Part shown: piece after piece, positions 16,152-22,949 of the stretch
Layout of the letters: each line of letters opens with the position of its first letter
How positions within the stretch are numbered: position 1 is the stretch's first letter
Position numbers and translations under genes: made by a program
From: an uncultured Eubacteriales bacterium
GTDB lineage: Bacteria > Bacillota > Clostridia > Oscillospirales > CAG-272
Direction: 5' to 3'
Length of the DNA: 28,011 nucleotides
NCBI GenBank assembly: GCA_900546315.1
Contig: URCP01000030.1
Coordinates: forward strand, 1-28,011
The notes under the pieces: generated by a model
What the model was told of the DNA's origin: nothing
The model's database searches: none
What the model saw: the letters and a program-made list of their open reading frames with translations, nothing else

Positions 16152-16167
16152 TGAAACGGCCATTTCA
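16152..16167. promoter_or_regulatory. Palindromic operator candidate over the transcription start
   Basis: TGAAACGGCCATTTCA is a 16-base inverted repeat with one mismatched pair (7 of 8). It sits right after the -10 box, where a bound protein would block transcription. TGAAA...TTTCA-type palindromes are typical IclR-family targets (for example KdgR), and the divergent neighbour is an IclR regulator. A second inverted repeat, CAAAA-N5-TTTTG (16166-16180), follows. Function is inferred. Confidence 0.55.
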
Positions 16168-16193
16168 AAATTTGATTTTGGAGGACACCCTGA

Positions 16194-17630
16194 ATGAAGC
16201 TGACAAGAAACACTATATCGCGGATGATCTCCGCGTCTCTCGCGGCGATGCTTTTTCTGACCGCGTGCGGGAACACGACGGACGCCGGAAACGAGAACAC
16301 ATCTGCGGAAAAAGACAGCACATCTGACACAACGACCGAAGAATCCATGCCGGTTCTCCCTGAACGCGATTTCGGCGGGTATGAGTTCACGTTTCTGAAC
16401 GGAAACACGGCGTATACATACGGCTCTGTCGTCGCGGAGGAACAGAACGGCGAGACGATGAACGATTCTATATATCTGCGCAACAGCAAGGTCGAGGACA
16501 GATACAACATAACAATAAAAGAAATCCTCACCGATAACGCTCAGAAGGATTTCACGAAATCCGTGACAGCCGGCGACAACAGCTTTGATATCGGTCTTCT
16601 CAGAATGGAATGGGCTTTTCCGATTGTTCTCGAGAACGGCGCGATGAACTGGGAAGATATTCCGAATCTGAACCTCAGTCAGCCATGGTGGGTTCAGGGC
16701 TCGCTGTCCTCCATGTCCCTGATGAATAATATCTATTTCGCCGTCAGCAGCTTTGACGTGTCACATTTTGAGAGCGTGCGCACTTTCCTGTTCAATAAAC
16801 GTATGCTCGACGAATATGGTCTTGAGTCCCCATATGAGCTTGTCGACAGCGGAAAATGGACGCTCGAGAAGTTCTACCAGATGGCGGTGAGCGTGGGCAC
16901 GGATCTTGACAGCGACGGCAAGTGGACAAAGGATGATCAGTATGGACTTATAGGTTACTCGAACGTGCTCTGCAACACACTCATGTGCGGTGTGGGTTCG
17001 ATACTCTCAATCGGCAAGGATAATAACGATATACCATACTTTGACCTTGATCAGGAATCTTATATTGACAGACTTCAGACTGTTTCGAAGCTTTTCGAAA
17101 AGAAAGACGGTTTCGTTTACACTGAGAATAAGCAGGATATTTTCCGTAACGGCAAAGCTCTGTTCCTCAGCTGTCTGCTGAATGAAGCAGCCGCTCTCCG
17201 TGATATGGAGGATGATTTCGGCATTCTCCCTGCGCCGAAATATAACGAGGCTCAGGAAAACTACATAAATCTTGGCGGCAGTCCGTTCTTCATGACCGTC
17301 CCGATAACAACTCCGGACAAAGACAGAACCGGCACTGTCATGGAAGCTCTCGCGTACGACTCCATGGGGCTCGTTGACACGGCGTATTACGATATAGTTC
17401 TCAAAGGCAAGGCGTCGCGTGACGCTGAGTCTGAGAAGATGCTCGACCTCATATCGTCGACTCTTGAGTATTATCACCCGCTCGCGAACTCCTACCTCAA
17501 CTCTCCTCTCGCGGACAATTACATCTGGAAAGGCAAAACCGACTTCGCCTCCTATTTCGCGTCTGTCAAGGACAAAATCCAGTCCGACATCGACACGGCT
17601 ATGAAAACCTATCGCGAGAACGTCGGTTGA
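16194..17630 (+). CDS. ABC-type extracellular solute-binding lipoprotein
   Basis: A 478-residue protein; ATG at 16194 after TTGGAGGACACCCTGA. The lipoprotein signal ends at Cys25 (FLTAC), followed by a Ser/Thr/Glu-rich linker to about 52. The mature domain begins with ERDFGGYEFTFLNGN, as does the broken gene at 27656 (EKDFGGREFRIFS), and shows solute-binding-like features: EEQNGETMNDSIYLRN, VEDRYNI, DIGLLRMEWAFP, FNKRMLDEYGL, GKWTLEKFYQMA, DSDGKWTKDDQYGL and DFGILPAPKYNE. The last motifs are common in carbohydrate-binding members from Clostridia. It is expected on the outer membrane surface of the cell, delivering a sugar-like ligand. It is followed after 28 bases by a YgjV-like gene, not by permease genes. 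Likely controlled by the IclR regulator next door. Confidence 0.93.
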   Translation: MKLTRNTISRMISASLAAMLFLTACGNTTDAGNENTSAEKDSTSDTTTEESMPVLPERDFGGYEFTFLNGNTAYTYGSVVAEEQNGETMNDSIYLRNSKVEDRYNITIKEILTDNAQKDFTKSVTAGDNSFDIGLLRMEWAFPIVLENGAMNWEDIPNLNLSQPWWVQGSLSSMSLMNNIYFAVSSFDVSHFESVRTFLFNKRMLDEYGLESPYELVDSGKWTLEKFYQMAVSVGTDLDSDGKWTKDDQYGLIGYSNVLCNTLMCGVGSILSIGKDNNDIPYFDLDQESYIDRLQTVSKLFEKKDGFVYTENKQDIFRNGKALFLSCLLNEAAALRDMEDDFGILPAPKYNEAQENYINLGGSPFFMTVPITTPDKDRTGTVMEALAYDSMGLVDTAYYDIVLKGKASRDAESEKMLDLISSTLEYYHPLANSYLNSPLADNYIWKGKTDFASYFASVKDKIQSDIDTAMKTYRENVG

Positions 17631-17658
17631 AACAATCTGAAAGGAATCTCTTATACCA

Positions 17659-18204
17659 ATGGAAATAACGCCTCTGAAGATAATCGCTCAGCTCATCGGC
17701 GGGCTCGGTATGGCGGCGCTCTTCATCTCATATCAGCAGACGAAGCGGAAAAGGCTTCTGTTCTGCAAGCTCTGCGCGGATGTCGCGTGGGTGGCTCACT
17801 ATCTGTGCCTCGGCGCGGTCGGAGGCGCAATACCGAATTTTGTCGGCATCTTCAGGGAGATAATCTTCATGCAGGAGGACAAGAAGTGGTCGAAATCGCC
17901 TGTCTTCCCGGCGATATTCATCGTCATCAACTGGGCGCTCGCGATAACGACGTGGAAGTCGGCGCTGAACCTCCTGCCGATCTGCGCGTCAACCGCCGTG
18001 ACGATCTCGCTGTTCGTGAAGAAGCCCCGGGTGACACGGGCGATCTGCGCTCCGGTCTCGGTCTGCTTCATTATATATGATATCTTCGTCGGCAGCTGGA
18101 TCGGGATAATAAACGAGTCGGTCGCGCTCGTCTCGATAGTTTCTTCCTTCATTAAAAACGACCTTCCGGAGATGAGGAGGAAAAAAGCCGGGAACCGGAG
18201 TTAA
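17659..18204 (+). CDS. YgjV-family inner membrane protein
   Basis: A 181-residue, strongly hydrophobic protein with about five or six membrane segments (for example about 5-25, 40-65, 80-100, 105-120 and 130-160). The early motif GLGMAALFISYQQTKRKRLL and the later CADVAWVAHYLCLGA match my memory of the YgjV family (Pfam Imp-YgjV), whose function is unknown. ATG 17659 has GAAAGGA about 13 bases upstream. It follows the solute-binding lipoprotein by 28 bases and is probably in the same transcript, which ends at 18220-18262. Nothing in the sequence suggests a transport mechanism. Confidence 0.8.
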   Translation: MEITPLKIIAQLIGGLGMAALFISYQQTKRKRLLFCKLCADVAWVAHYLCLGAVGGAIPNFVGIFREIIFMQEDKKWSKSPVFPAIFIVINWALAITTWKSALNLLPICASTAVTISLFVKKPRVTRAICAPVSVCFIIYDIFVGSWIGIINESVALVSIVSSFIKNDLPEMRRKKAGNRS

Positions 18205-18219
18205 CAGTTGAGCTTACAT

Positions 18220-18262
18220 GAACGGGCTGTCCTGCCGATGCGTGACAGTTCCGTTCTTTTTT
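18220..18262 (+). terminator. Rho-independent terminator after the YgjV gene
   Basis: GAACGG-G-CTGTC (18220-18231) pairs with GACAG-TT-CCGTTC (18244-18256), followed by TTTTTT. It ends the lipoprotein-ygjV unit and precedes the fucosidase promoter. Confidence 0.85.
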
Positions 18263-18283
18263 CGGCTTTTTTCCTTCCGGCTA

Positions 18284-18312
18284 TTTACAAACGAGTTTTT
18301 TTGTGGTATACT
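18284..18312 (+). promoter_or_regulatory. SigA-type promoter of the fucosidase gene
   Basis: TTTACA (18284-18289), 17-base spacer, TATACT (18307-18312) with TG one base before the -10. The start codon is 38 bases downstream. Confidence 0.75.
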
Positions 18313-18349
18313 TTTTCTGAACTATATTTTTCTCACGGAGGAAAAAGAA

Positions 18350-19558
18350 ATGGGAATGCCGCATAAATTCGGAATGTTCGTGCACTGGGGGATATATTCG
18401 CTGACCGGGTACCACGAACAGGCGCGCTGGCGCTTCTTCACTCCCCGCGCCGAATATCGAAAGCTCATGAACGAGTTCAACCCGGTAAAATACGACCCGG
18501 ACGAATGGGTCAGGCTCGCGAAGGACGCCGGGATGGAATACATCTGCTTCACGACGAAGCACCACGACGGATTCTGTATGTTCGACACGAAATACACCGA
18601 CTTCAACATAATGAACACGCCGTATCACCGCGACGTGCTGAAAGAGCTGTCCGAAGCGTGCGCGCGCGGCGGGCTCGCTCTCTCGCTCTACTATTCGAAC
18701 CCGGACTGGGACTACAAATACGGCTACAATTCGCACAGTTCGCATCAGATGCCGGAAAAGGGCGACGCCGAGAACATCGAAAAGCTGAAGGAATTCCAGA
18801 AAAATCAGATCCGCGAGCTGCTCACAAACTATGGAAAGATCTACACCTTCTTCTGGGACATCCCGACGAATATCTCCGACCCGTCGATGAACGAGTTCAT
18901 CCGCTCGCTCCAGCCGGACATCCTGATAGACGACCGCGGATGGGGAGACAAGGGCGACTTCTCTACGCCGGAGCGCTTTGTTCCTGACGGACACAAATTC
19001 GAGAGGATGACCGAGGCGTGCCAGTCGGTCGGCGAGCAGAGCTGGGGCTACTGCGCCGACGAAGATTATTTCACTAACAGATATCTGACGGCGAGCATCG
19101 ACAAGATACGCGCCATGGACGGAAGCTATCTTCTGAACGTCGGTCCGATGCCGGACGGACGCATACCGGAGCGCTCCGCGGAGATAGTCCGCCGCGTCGG
19201 AAAGTGGTACAACAGCGTGAAAGAGGCTTTCGACGCCGAACCTTACCTGCTCGAGAACCGCGGTCTCGTCTGCACGAAGCGCGGGAGCACGCTATATGTA
19301 CATATTCCTGACGGTCTGAACGCGCGCGGTCTGACCCTGAAACCTATCGACGTCCTGCCGAAGTCGGTCACCCTGCTGAATGACGGAAGATCACTGAAAT
19401 ACTCGATAACGACCAGACCGGAGGACAAGGGCTGGTCCGCGCCCGACAACATTCTGAGGCGCCAGACACTGCACATCTTCGATATGCCGGCAGACGAGTT
19501 CGCCGACGAGACGATGGTGCTCAGAATTGAGCTCGACGAGGGGAAAATAGAGGTCTGA
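18350..19558 (+). CDS. GH29 alpha-L-fucosidase, intracellular
   Basis: I choose ATG 18350, which follows CGGAGGAAAAAGAA; the longer open frame from 18218 crosses the terminator and promoter. This gives 402 residues, somewhat shorter than the usual 430-500. Glycoside hydrolase family 29 enzymes release L-fucose from glycans. Family marks are KFGMFVHWGIYSLTGYHEQA, EWVRLAKDAGMEYICFTTKHHDGF, LSLYYSNPDWDYKYGY, and LLNVGPMPDGRIPE. The likely nucleophile is the Asp in TFFWDIP (residue 170), at the place of the family WFDG motif. There is no signal peptide, so it should act in the cytosol on imported fucosyl-oligosaccharides. The C-terminal part (about 300-400) is a small beta domain. The general acid/base cannot be assigned with certainty. 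Confidence 0.93.
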   Translation: MGMPHKFGMFVHWGIYSLTGYHEQARWRFFTPRAEYRKLMNEFNPVKYDPDEWVRLAKDAGMEYICFTTKHHDGFCMFDTKYTDFNIMNTPYHRDVLKELSEACARGGLALSLYYSNPDWDYKYGYNSHSSHQMPEKGDAENIEKLKEFQKNQIRELLTNYGKIYTFFWDIPTNISDPSMNEFIRSLQPDILIDDRGWGDKGDFSTPERFVPDGHKFERMTEACQSVGEQSWGYCADEDYFTNRYLTASIDKIRAMDGSYLLNVGPMPDGRIPERSAEIVRRVGKWYNSVKEAFDAEPYLLENRGLVCTKRGSTLYVHIPDGLNARGLTLKPIDVLPKSVTLLNDGRSLKYSITTRPEDKGWSAPDNILRRQTLHIFDMPADEFADETMVLRIELDEGKIEV

Positions 19559-19585
19559 CCCGGACATAAATTTACAAGTCCCCAC

Positions 19586-19614
19586 TTTACACAGTTACGG
19601 AAAAGTGCTATACT
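19586..19614 (+). promoter_or_regulatory. SigA-type promoter of the pyrE unit
   Basis: TTTACA (19586-19591), 17-base spacer, TATACT (19609-19614). The pyrE ATG is 35 bases further, behind AAAGGAAAG. There is no clear terminator between the fucosidase stop and this promoter. Confidence 0.75.
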
Positions 19615-19648
19615 ATATCGTGATAAATAAAGGAAAGCGAGAAATAAA

Positions 19649-20320
19649 ATGAGCTACAAAACCGATTTCATCGAATTCATGGTAAGAAGCGGTGTCCTCC
19701 GCTTCGGCGACTTCACGACCAAGAGCGGACGCAAGTCCCCGTACTTCGTCAACACCGGCAACTACCGCACCGGCGCTCAGATGTCAAAGCTCGGCAAATA
19801 CTACGCTGAGTGCCTGAAGAACAACGTCGGCGAGGATTTCGACGTCCTCTTCGGACCGGCTTACAAGGGCATCCCGCTCGCGACTGTCACCGCCTGCGCG
19901 CTCTACACCGAGTACGGCATAGACAAGCCTTATTGCTTCAACCGCAAGGAGGTCAAGGATCACGGCGAGGGCGGAAACATGGTCGGCGCGAAGCTCTCTG
20001 ACGGCGACCGCGTCGTCATCATCGAGGACGTCATCACCGCCGGAACGGCAGTCCGCGAGACTCTCCCGCAGCTCAAGGCAGCCGCCGACGTGAAGGTCGA
20101 GCACATGATCATCTCGGTCGACCGCATGGAGCGCGGTCAGTCTGGAACTACCGCCATAAAGGAGATAGGCGCCGAGTTCGGCATAAAGGTGCATCCGATT
20201 GTCACCGTCCGAGACATAATCGAACATCTCCACAACCGCGAGATCGACGGCAGGGTGGTTCTTGACGACGAGATCCGCGCGCGTATGGAGGAGTACCTCG
20301 ACAAGTACTGCGAAAAATGA
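19649..20320 (+). CDS. pyrE: Orotate phosphoribosyltransferase
   Basis: A 223-residue protein, normal size for PyrE, which joins orotate to PRPP to give OMP in pyrimidine synthesis. Key parts: FGDFTTKSGRKSPYFVNTG near the N-terminus, LFGPAYKGIPLA, FNRKEVKDHGEGG (flexible catalytic loop), and the PRPP-binding motif VVIIEDVITAGTA (about 126-138). ATG 19649 follows AAAGGAAAGCGAG. The stop overlaps the start of the MazG-like gene (ATGA, 4 bases), so the two are translationally coupled. No other pyrimidine gene is nearby. Confidence 0.96.
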   Translation: MSYKTDFIEFMVRSGVLRFGDFTTKSGRKSPYFVNTGNYRTGAQMSKLGKYYAECLKNNVGEDFDVLFGPAYKGIPLATVTACALYTEYGIDKPYCFNRKEVKDHGEGGNMVGAKLSDGDRVVIIEDVITAGTAVRETLPQLKAAADVKVEHMIISVDRMERGQSGTTAIKEIGAEFGIKVHPIVTVRDIIEHLHNREIDGRVVLDDEIRARMEEYLDKYCEK

Positions 20321-20625
20321 GTCCGACGATAAAATACCTCCAGGAATATCTCCGCTCAAAGGATTACCATGGCGGCGACCCGACGCCGTATTTTCACAAG
20401 CTGGTCGAGGAGGTCGGCGAGCTGTCCCGCGCGATACTGCTCGAAGAGCCGCATACAGACGGCGTTAACATCAAGGGCACGGTCGACGAGGAGATCTGGG
20501 ACGTCATATATTACGCGCTCTGCGTCGCCAACGAGCTCGGCGTGAGCCTTGACGAGGTCATTGAACTCAAGGAGAATTACAACAACAGGCGTTATAATCC
20601 GGAAGCGAGGTATGACCCCAGGTGA
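20317..20625 (+). CDS. MazG-like nucleotide pyrophosphohydrolase
   Basis: A 102-residue protein of the all-alpha NTP pyrophosphohydrolase superfamily, which cleaves NTPs to NMP and pyrophosphate and often cleans up abnormal nucleotides. The metal-binding pattern is visible: KLVEEVGELSRAI (ExxxE-type, about 28-40) and DEEIWDVIYYALCVANELG (ExxD, about 57-75). Length fits single-domain MazG-like proteins. It begins within the pyrE stop (ATGA overlap) and its stop overlaps the GTG of the acetyltransferase. The specific nucleotide is unknown; coupling to pyrE suggests, but does not show, a link to nucleotide metabolism. Confidence 0.85.
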   Translation: MSPTIKYLQEYLRSKDYHGGDPTPYFHKLVEEVGELSRAILLEEPHTDGVNIKGTVDEEIWDVIYYALCVANELGVSLDEVIELKENYNNRRYNPEARYDPR

Positions 20626-21212
20626 TAAGACTGAGACCGGCAAAGCCGGAGGACGTCCCGGCGCTTGTCGAGATATACCGCCCGTATGTCGAAATCGGAA
20701 CCGCGTCGCTCGAGTACGACACTCCGTCGGTTGAGGAGTTCGGACGGCGATTGGAGTCGATCTCAGCGGAGTTTCCGTATATAGTCTGCGAAGTCGACGG
20801 CGAGGTGGTCGGCTATTCCTACGCGCACAGGTACAAGGAGCGCTTCGGCTACCGTTTCTGCGCCGAGCTGACTGTATACCTTAAGGAAGGCTTCGGCAAA
20901 AAGAGGCTCGGCACGAGACTCTATTCGGCGGTCATCGAGCTTCTCGGGCTTATGGGCTACAAAAATCTCTACGGCATTGTGACCGACCCGAACCCCGGCA
21001 GCTTCGCGCTGCATAAGTCGCTCGGCTTCAGCGAGACCGGACGCGAGCATCTCGCCGGTGTGAAGTTCGGCAAGTGGCACGACGTCGTGCTGTTCGAAAA
21101 GCTCATCGCACCGCACGAGCCGCTGACAGACGACCCGCGAGGGTTGCCGCTGACACTTCCGGAGCTCGGTCGGGACAGATTCGCGGAGATACTCGCGAAA
21201 TACGGGGAATGA
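20622..21212 (+). CDS. GNAT-family N-acetyltransferase (PAT-like)
   Basis: A 196-residue protein starting at GTG 20622, which overlaps the preceding stop by four bases (GTGA). It resembles the phosphinothricin-type acetyltransferases: IRLRPAKPEDVPALVEIYRPYV at the start, GEVVGYSYAHRYKERFGYRF, the acetyl-CoA loop region GFGKKRLGTRLYSAVIELL, and NPGSFALHKSLGFSETG, HLAGVKFGKWHDVV. Such enzymes acetylate the amino group of small molecules in the cytosol; the substrate cannot be predicted. About 30 C-terminal residues (DDPRGLPLTLPEL...) are beyond the usual fold. Last gene of the three-gene unit, ended by the hairpin at 21230-21259. Confidence 0.9.
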   Translation: MIRLRPAKPEDVPALVEIYRPYVEIGTASLEYDTPSVEEFGRRLESISAEFPYIVCEVDGEVVGYSYAHRYKERFGYRFCAELTVYLKEGFGKKRLGTRLYSAVIELLGLMGYKNLYGIVTDPNPGSFALHKSLGFSETGREHLAGVKFGKWHDVVLFEKLIAPHEPLTDDPRGLPLTLPELGRDRFAEILAKYGE

Positions 21213-21229
21213 TCATCATATCATATTTG

Positions 21230-21259
21230 ACAGCCGTCGTTTCTGACGGCTGTTTTTTT
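21230..21259 (+). terminator. Rho-independent terminator of the pyrE unit
   Basis: ACAGCCGTC (21230-21238), loop GTTTCT, GACGGCTGT (21245-21253), followed by a run of seven T (21253-21259). Confidence 0.95.
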
Positions 21260-21289
21260 ATAATCTTGCAGAAATGTGCGCCGAATGTA

Positions 21290-21318
21290 TTGCATATCCG
21301 GAACGTTTATGATATAAT
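21290..21318 (+). promoter_or_regulatory. SigA-type promoter of the AraC-SDR-FAD unit
   Basis: TTGCAT (21290-21295), 17-base spacer, TATAAT (21313-21318). The start codon of the AraC gene is 31 bases downstream, behind GAAAGGAATCGG. Confidence 0.8.
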
Positions 21319-21349
21319 CTGTTCATAGAAGCTGAAAGGAATCGGAATC

Positions 21350-22213
21350 ATGTATACAGACAGCATAAACCGTGTACTCGATTATATCGAGGAACACCTC
21401 ACCGACGAGATATCATACAGCACTCTCGCCGGTATGATGGCGATGTCGGTCTATGAGTTCAGGCGGATATTCGCCTTTATAATAGGTACGCCGCTCTCGG
21501 ATTACATAAGGCTCAGAAGACTGTCGATGGCGGTGTTCGACCTTCAGAACCCGGGCGTGTCCGTGACGGATATCGCGGTGAAATACCGTTATGACTCGCC
21601 GTCCTCCTTCTCAAGGGCGTTCCGGGATATGCAGGGAATGTCCCCGACCGAGGCAAGACAGAGCGGCTCGCTTCTGCGGAGCTTTCCGCGGGCGTCACTC
21701 TCGGTCACGGTCTCCGGCGCGTCGGGAATAGAGTTCCGTCTTATGCGGCGCGGCAGTATGAAGCTCTGCGGACACACAGGCATTTCGGACAGAAACGCGG
21801 GTGACTGCGGCGAGGAGATCTGGAACGCCTACTATGACGGCGGTTATCACGACCGGCTGGCAGAATCCGGGGCTTTTGCGGCGGAGCACGCCGAGTTCGC
21901 CGCTTACACCGGAAGCGGGGATTCTGACGTGAATTGCACGATAGGAGCCCTGCTTCCCGCGGACGCGCCGACGCCGGACGGTATGGAGGCACTCATCATA
22001 CCGCCCGCCCTCTGGGGTGTTTTCGACGTCGTCGGGACTATGGACTGGCAGATCAACGCCGCGTACTACAAGACGGTCGCGGAGTGGCTCGGCGCGTCGA
22101 TCTATGAGCGCGACCCGGATATCTGCAATCTCGAGTCCTTCCCCGTCGAGGATCGCGAGGAGAGCGAGACGATGCGCTGGCGCATATATTACCCTCTCAG
22201 GCAGAAAAAATAA
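21350..22213 (+). CDS. AraC-family regulator with GyrI-like effector domain
   Basis: A 287-residue cytosolic regulator. The AraC DNA-binding domain is N-terminal (about 1-105: DYIEEHLTDEISYSTLAGM, YEFRRIFAFIIGTPLSDYIR, and DIAVKYRYDSPSSFSRAFRD). A GyrI-like small-molecule-binding domain follows (about 125-285), with ALWGVFDVVGTMDW and the ending MRWRIYYPL. This order, HTH first, is the SoxS/Rob-like and BmrR-effector arrangement known in many Firmicutes. It is the first gene of a unit with the dehydrogenase and the FAD oxidoreductase, so it is likely to control them and itself in response to a small molecule. Confidence 0.93.
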   Translation: MYTDSINRVLDYIEEHLTDEISYSTLAGMMAMSVYEFRRIFAFIIGTPLSDYIRLRRLSMAVFDLQNPGVSVTDIAVKYRYDSPSSFSRAFRDMQGMSPTEARQSGSLLRSFPRASLSVTVSGASGIEFRLMRRGSMKLCGHTGISDRNAGDCGEEIWNAYYDGGYHDRLAESGAFAAEHAEFAAYTGSGDSDVNCTIGALLPADAPTPDGMEALIIPPALWGVFDVVGTMDWQINAAYYKTVAEWLGASIYERDPDICNLESFPVEDREESETMRWRIYYPLRQKK

Positions 22214-22241
22214 CAGAGAATACACGAAAGGAACAGCAGAA

Positions 22242-22949
22242 ATGAACGATGTGATACTCATTACAGGAGGCTCGGACGGCTACGGAAAAGCCGCCGCGAA
22301 GCGATTCGCCGAAGCTGGCTGCCGTGTCGTCATCACAGGCAGAAGAAAGGACGCGCTCGCGCTCGCCGCGGAGGAGACTGGCGCCATACCGTTCGCCGCC
22401 GACGCGACCTCGCCGGAGGACTGGGAAAGACTCGGAAAATTCATCCGTGAGAAATTCGGCAGGCTCGACCTGCTCGTGAACAACGCCGGAGGAGGCGTCG
22501 CGATAAAAGAGACAGCCGACATATCAGTCGACGAGATCGACCGCGCGATAAAGCTGAACCTGAACAGCGCGATATACGGCTGCCGGGAGTTCGCCCCGAT
22601 GTTTCTTTCGCAAAAATGCGGAACCATCATCAACGTCTCCTCGGTATGCGCAAAGGAGGCGTGGCCGGGCTGGAGCGTCTACGCGGCGGCGAAGTGGGGC
22701 GTTCTCGGCTTCACGAAGGGTCTCGCGACCGAGCTCGCGCCGGACGGCGTCAGAGTGACCTGTCTTGTTCCCGGAGCCGGTGACACCTCGTTTGACAAAA
22801 ACGCGGGCTTCACCGGACGCGGATGTGTTCCCGGACTCAAGTCCGGAAATATCGCGGACACCATCTTCGCGGTCTATAACCTTCCTGAAAACGTCTGGGT
22901 CGAGGAGATCACGGTATGGGGGATAGATCAGGTGGTGATACCGCTGTGA
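22242..22949 (+). CDS. Short-chain dehydrogenase/reductase
   Basis: I choose ATG 22242, after GAAAGGAACAGCAGA; the longer open frame overlaps the AraC gene. The product has 235 residues, normal for a classical SDR using NAD(P). Marks: the cofactor loop TGGSDGYG (about 8-15), LLVNNAGGG (about 86-94), the catalytic Ser in NVSSV (about 133-134), and Tyr147-x3-Lys151 (YAAAK). The cofactor choice (Arg after the second strand, TGRRKD) suggests NADP(H), as inference. Its stop overlaps the GTG of the FAD oxidoreductase by four bases, so both act together; the substrate could be a sugar or polyol. Confidence 0.93.
   Translation: MNDVILITGGSDGYGKAAAKRFAEAGCRVVITGRRKDALALAAEETGAIPFAADATSPEDWERLGKFIREKFGRLDLLVNNAGGGVAIKETADISVDEIDRAIKLNLNSAIYGCREFAPMFLSQKCGTIINVSSVCAKEAWPGWSVYAAAKWGVLGFTKGLATELAPDGVRVTCLVPGAGDTSFDKNAGFTGRGCVPGLKSGNIADTIFAVYNLPENVWVEEITVWGIDQVVIPL

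Noticed and set aside
16151..16167. Catabolite-response (cre) site at the lipoprotein promoter
   Set aside because: TGAAACG has three bases between TG and CG, whereas the cre consensus needs four. The symmetrical reading as an IclR-type palindrome fits better.
18218..18349. N-terminal extension of the fucosidase that could look like a signal peptide
   Set aside because: The hydrophobic stretch is translated from a terminator T-run and the promoter. The ATG at 18350 follows a strong GGAGGA and begins just before the family's first motif.
22017..22241. N-terminal extension of the short-chain dehydrogenase
   Set aside because: It overlaps the AraC coding sequence and is Ser/Arg-rich. The ATG at 22242 is right before the cofactor-binding loop and has GAAAGGA.
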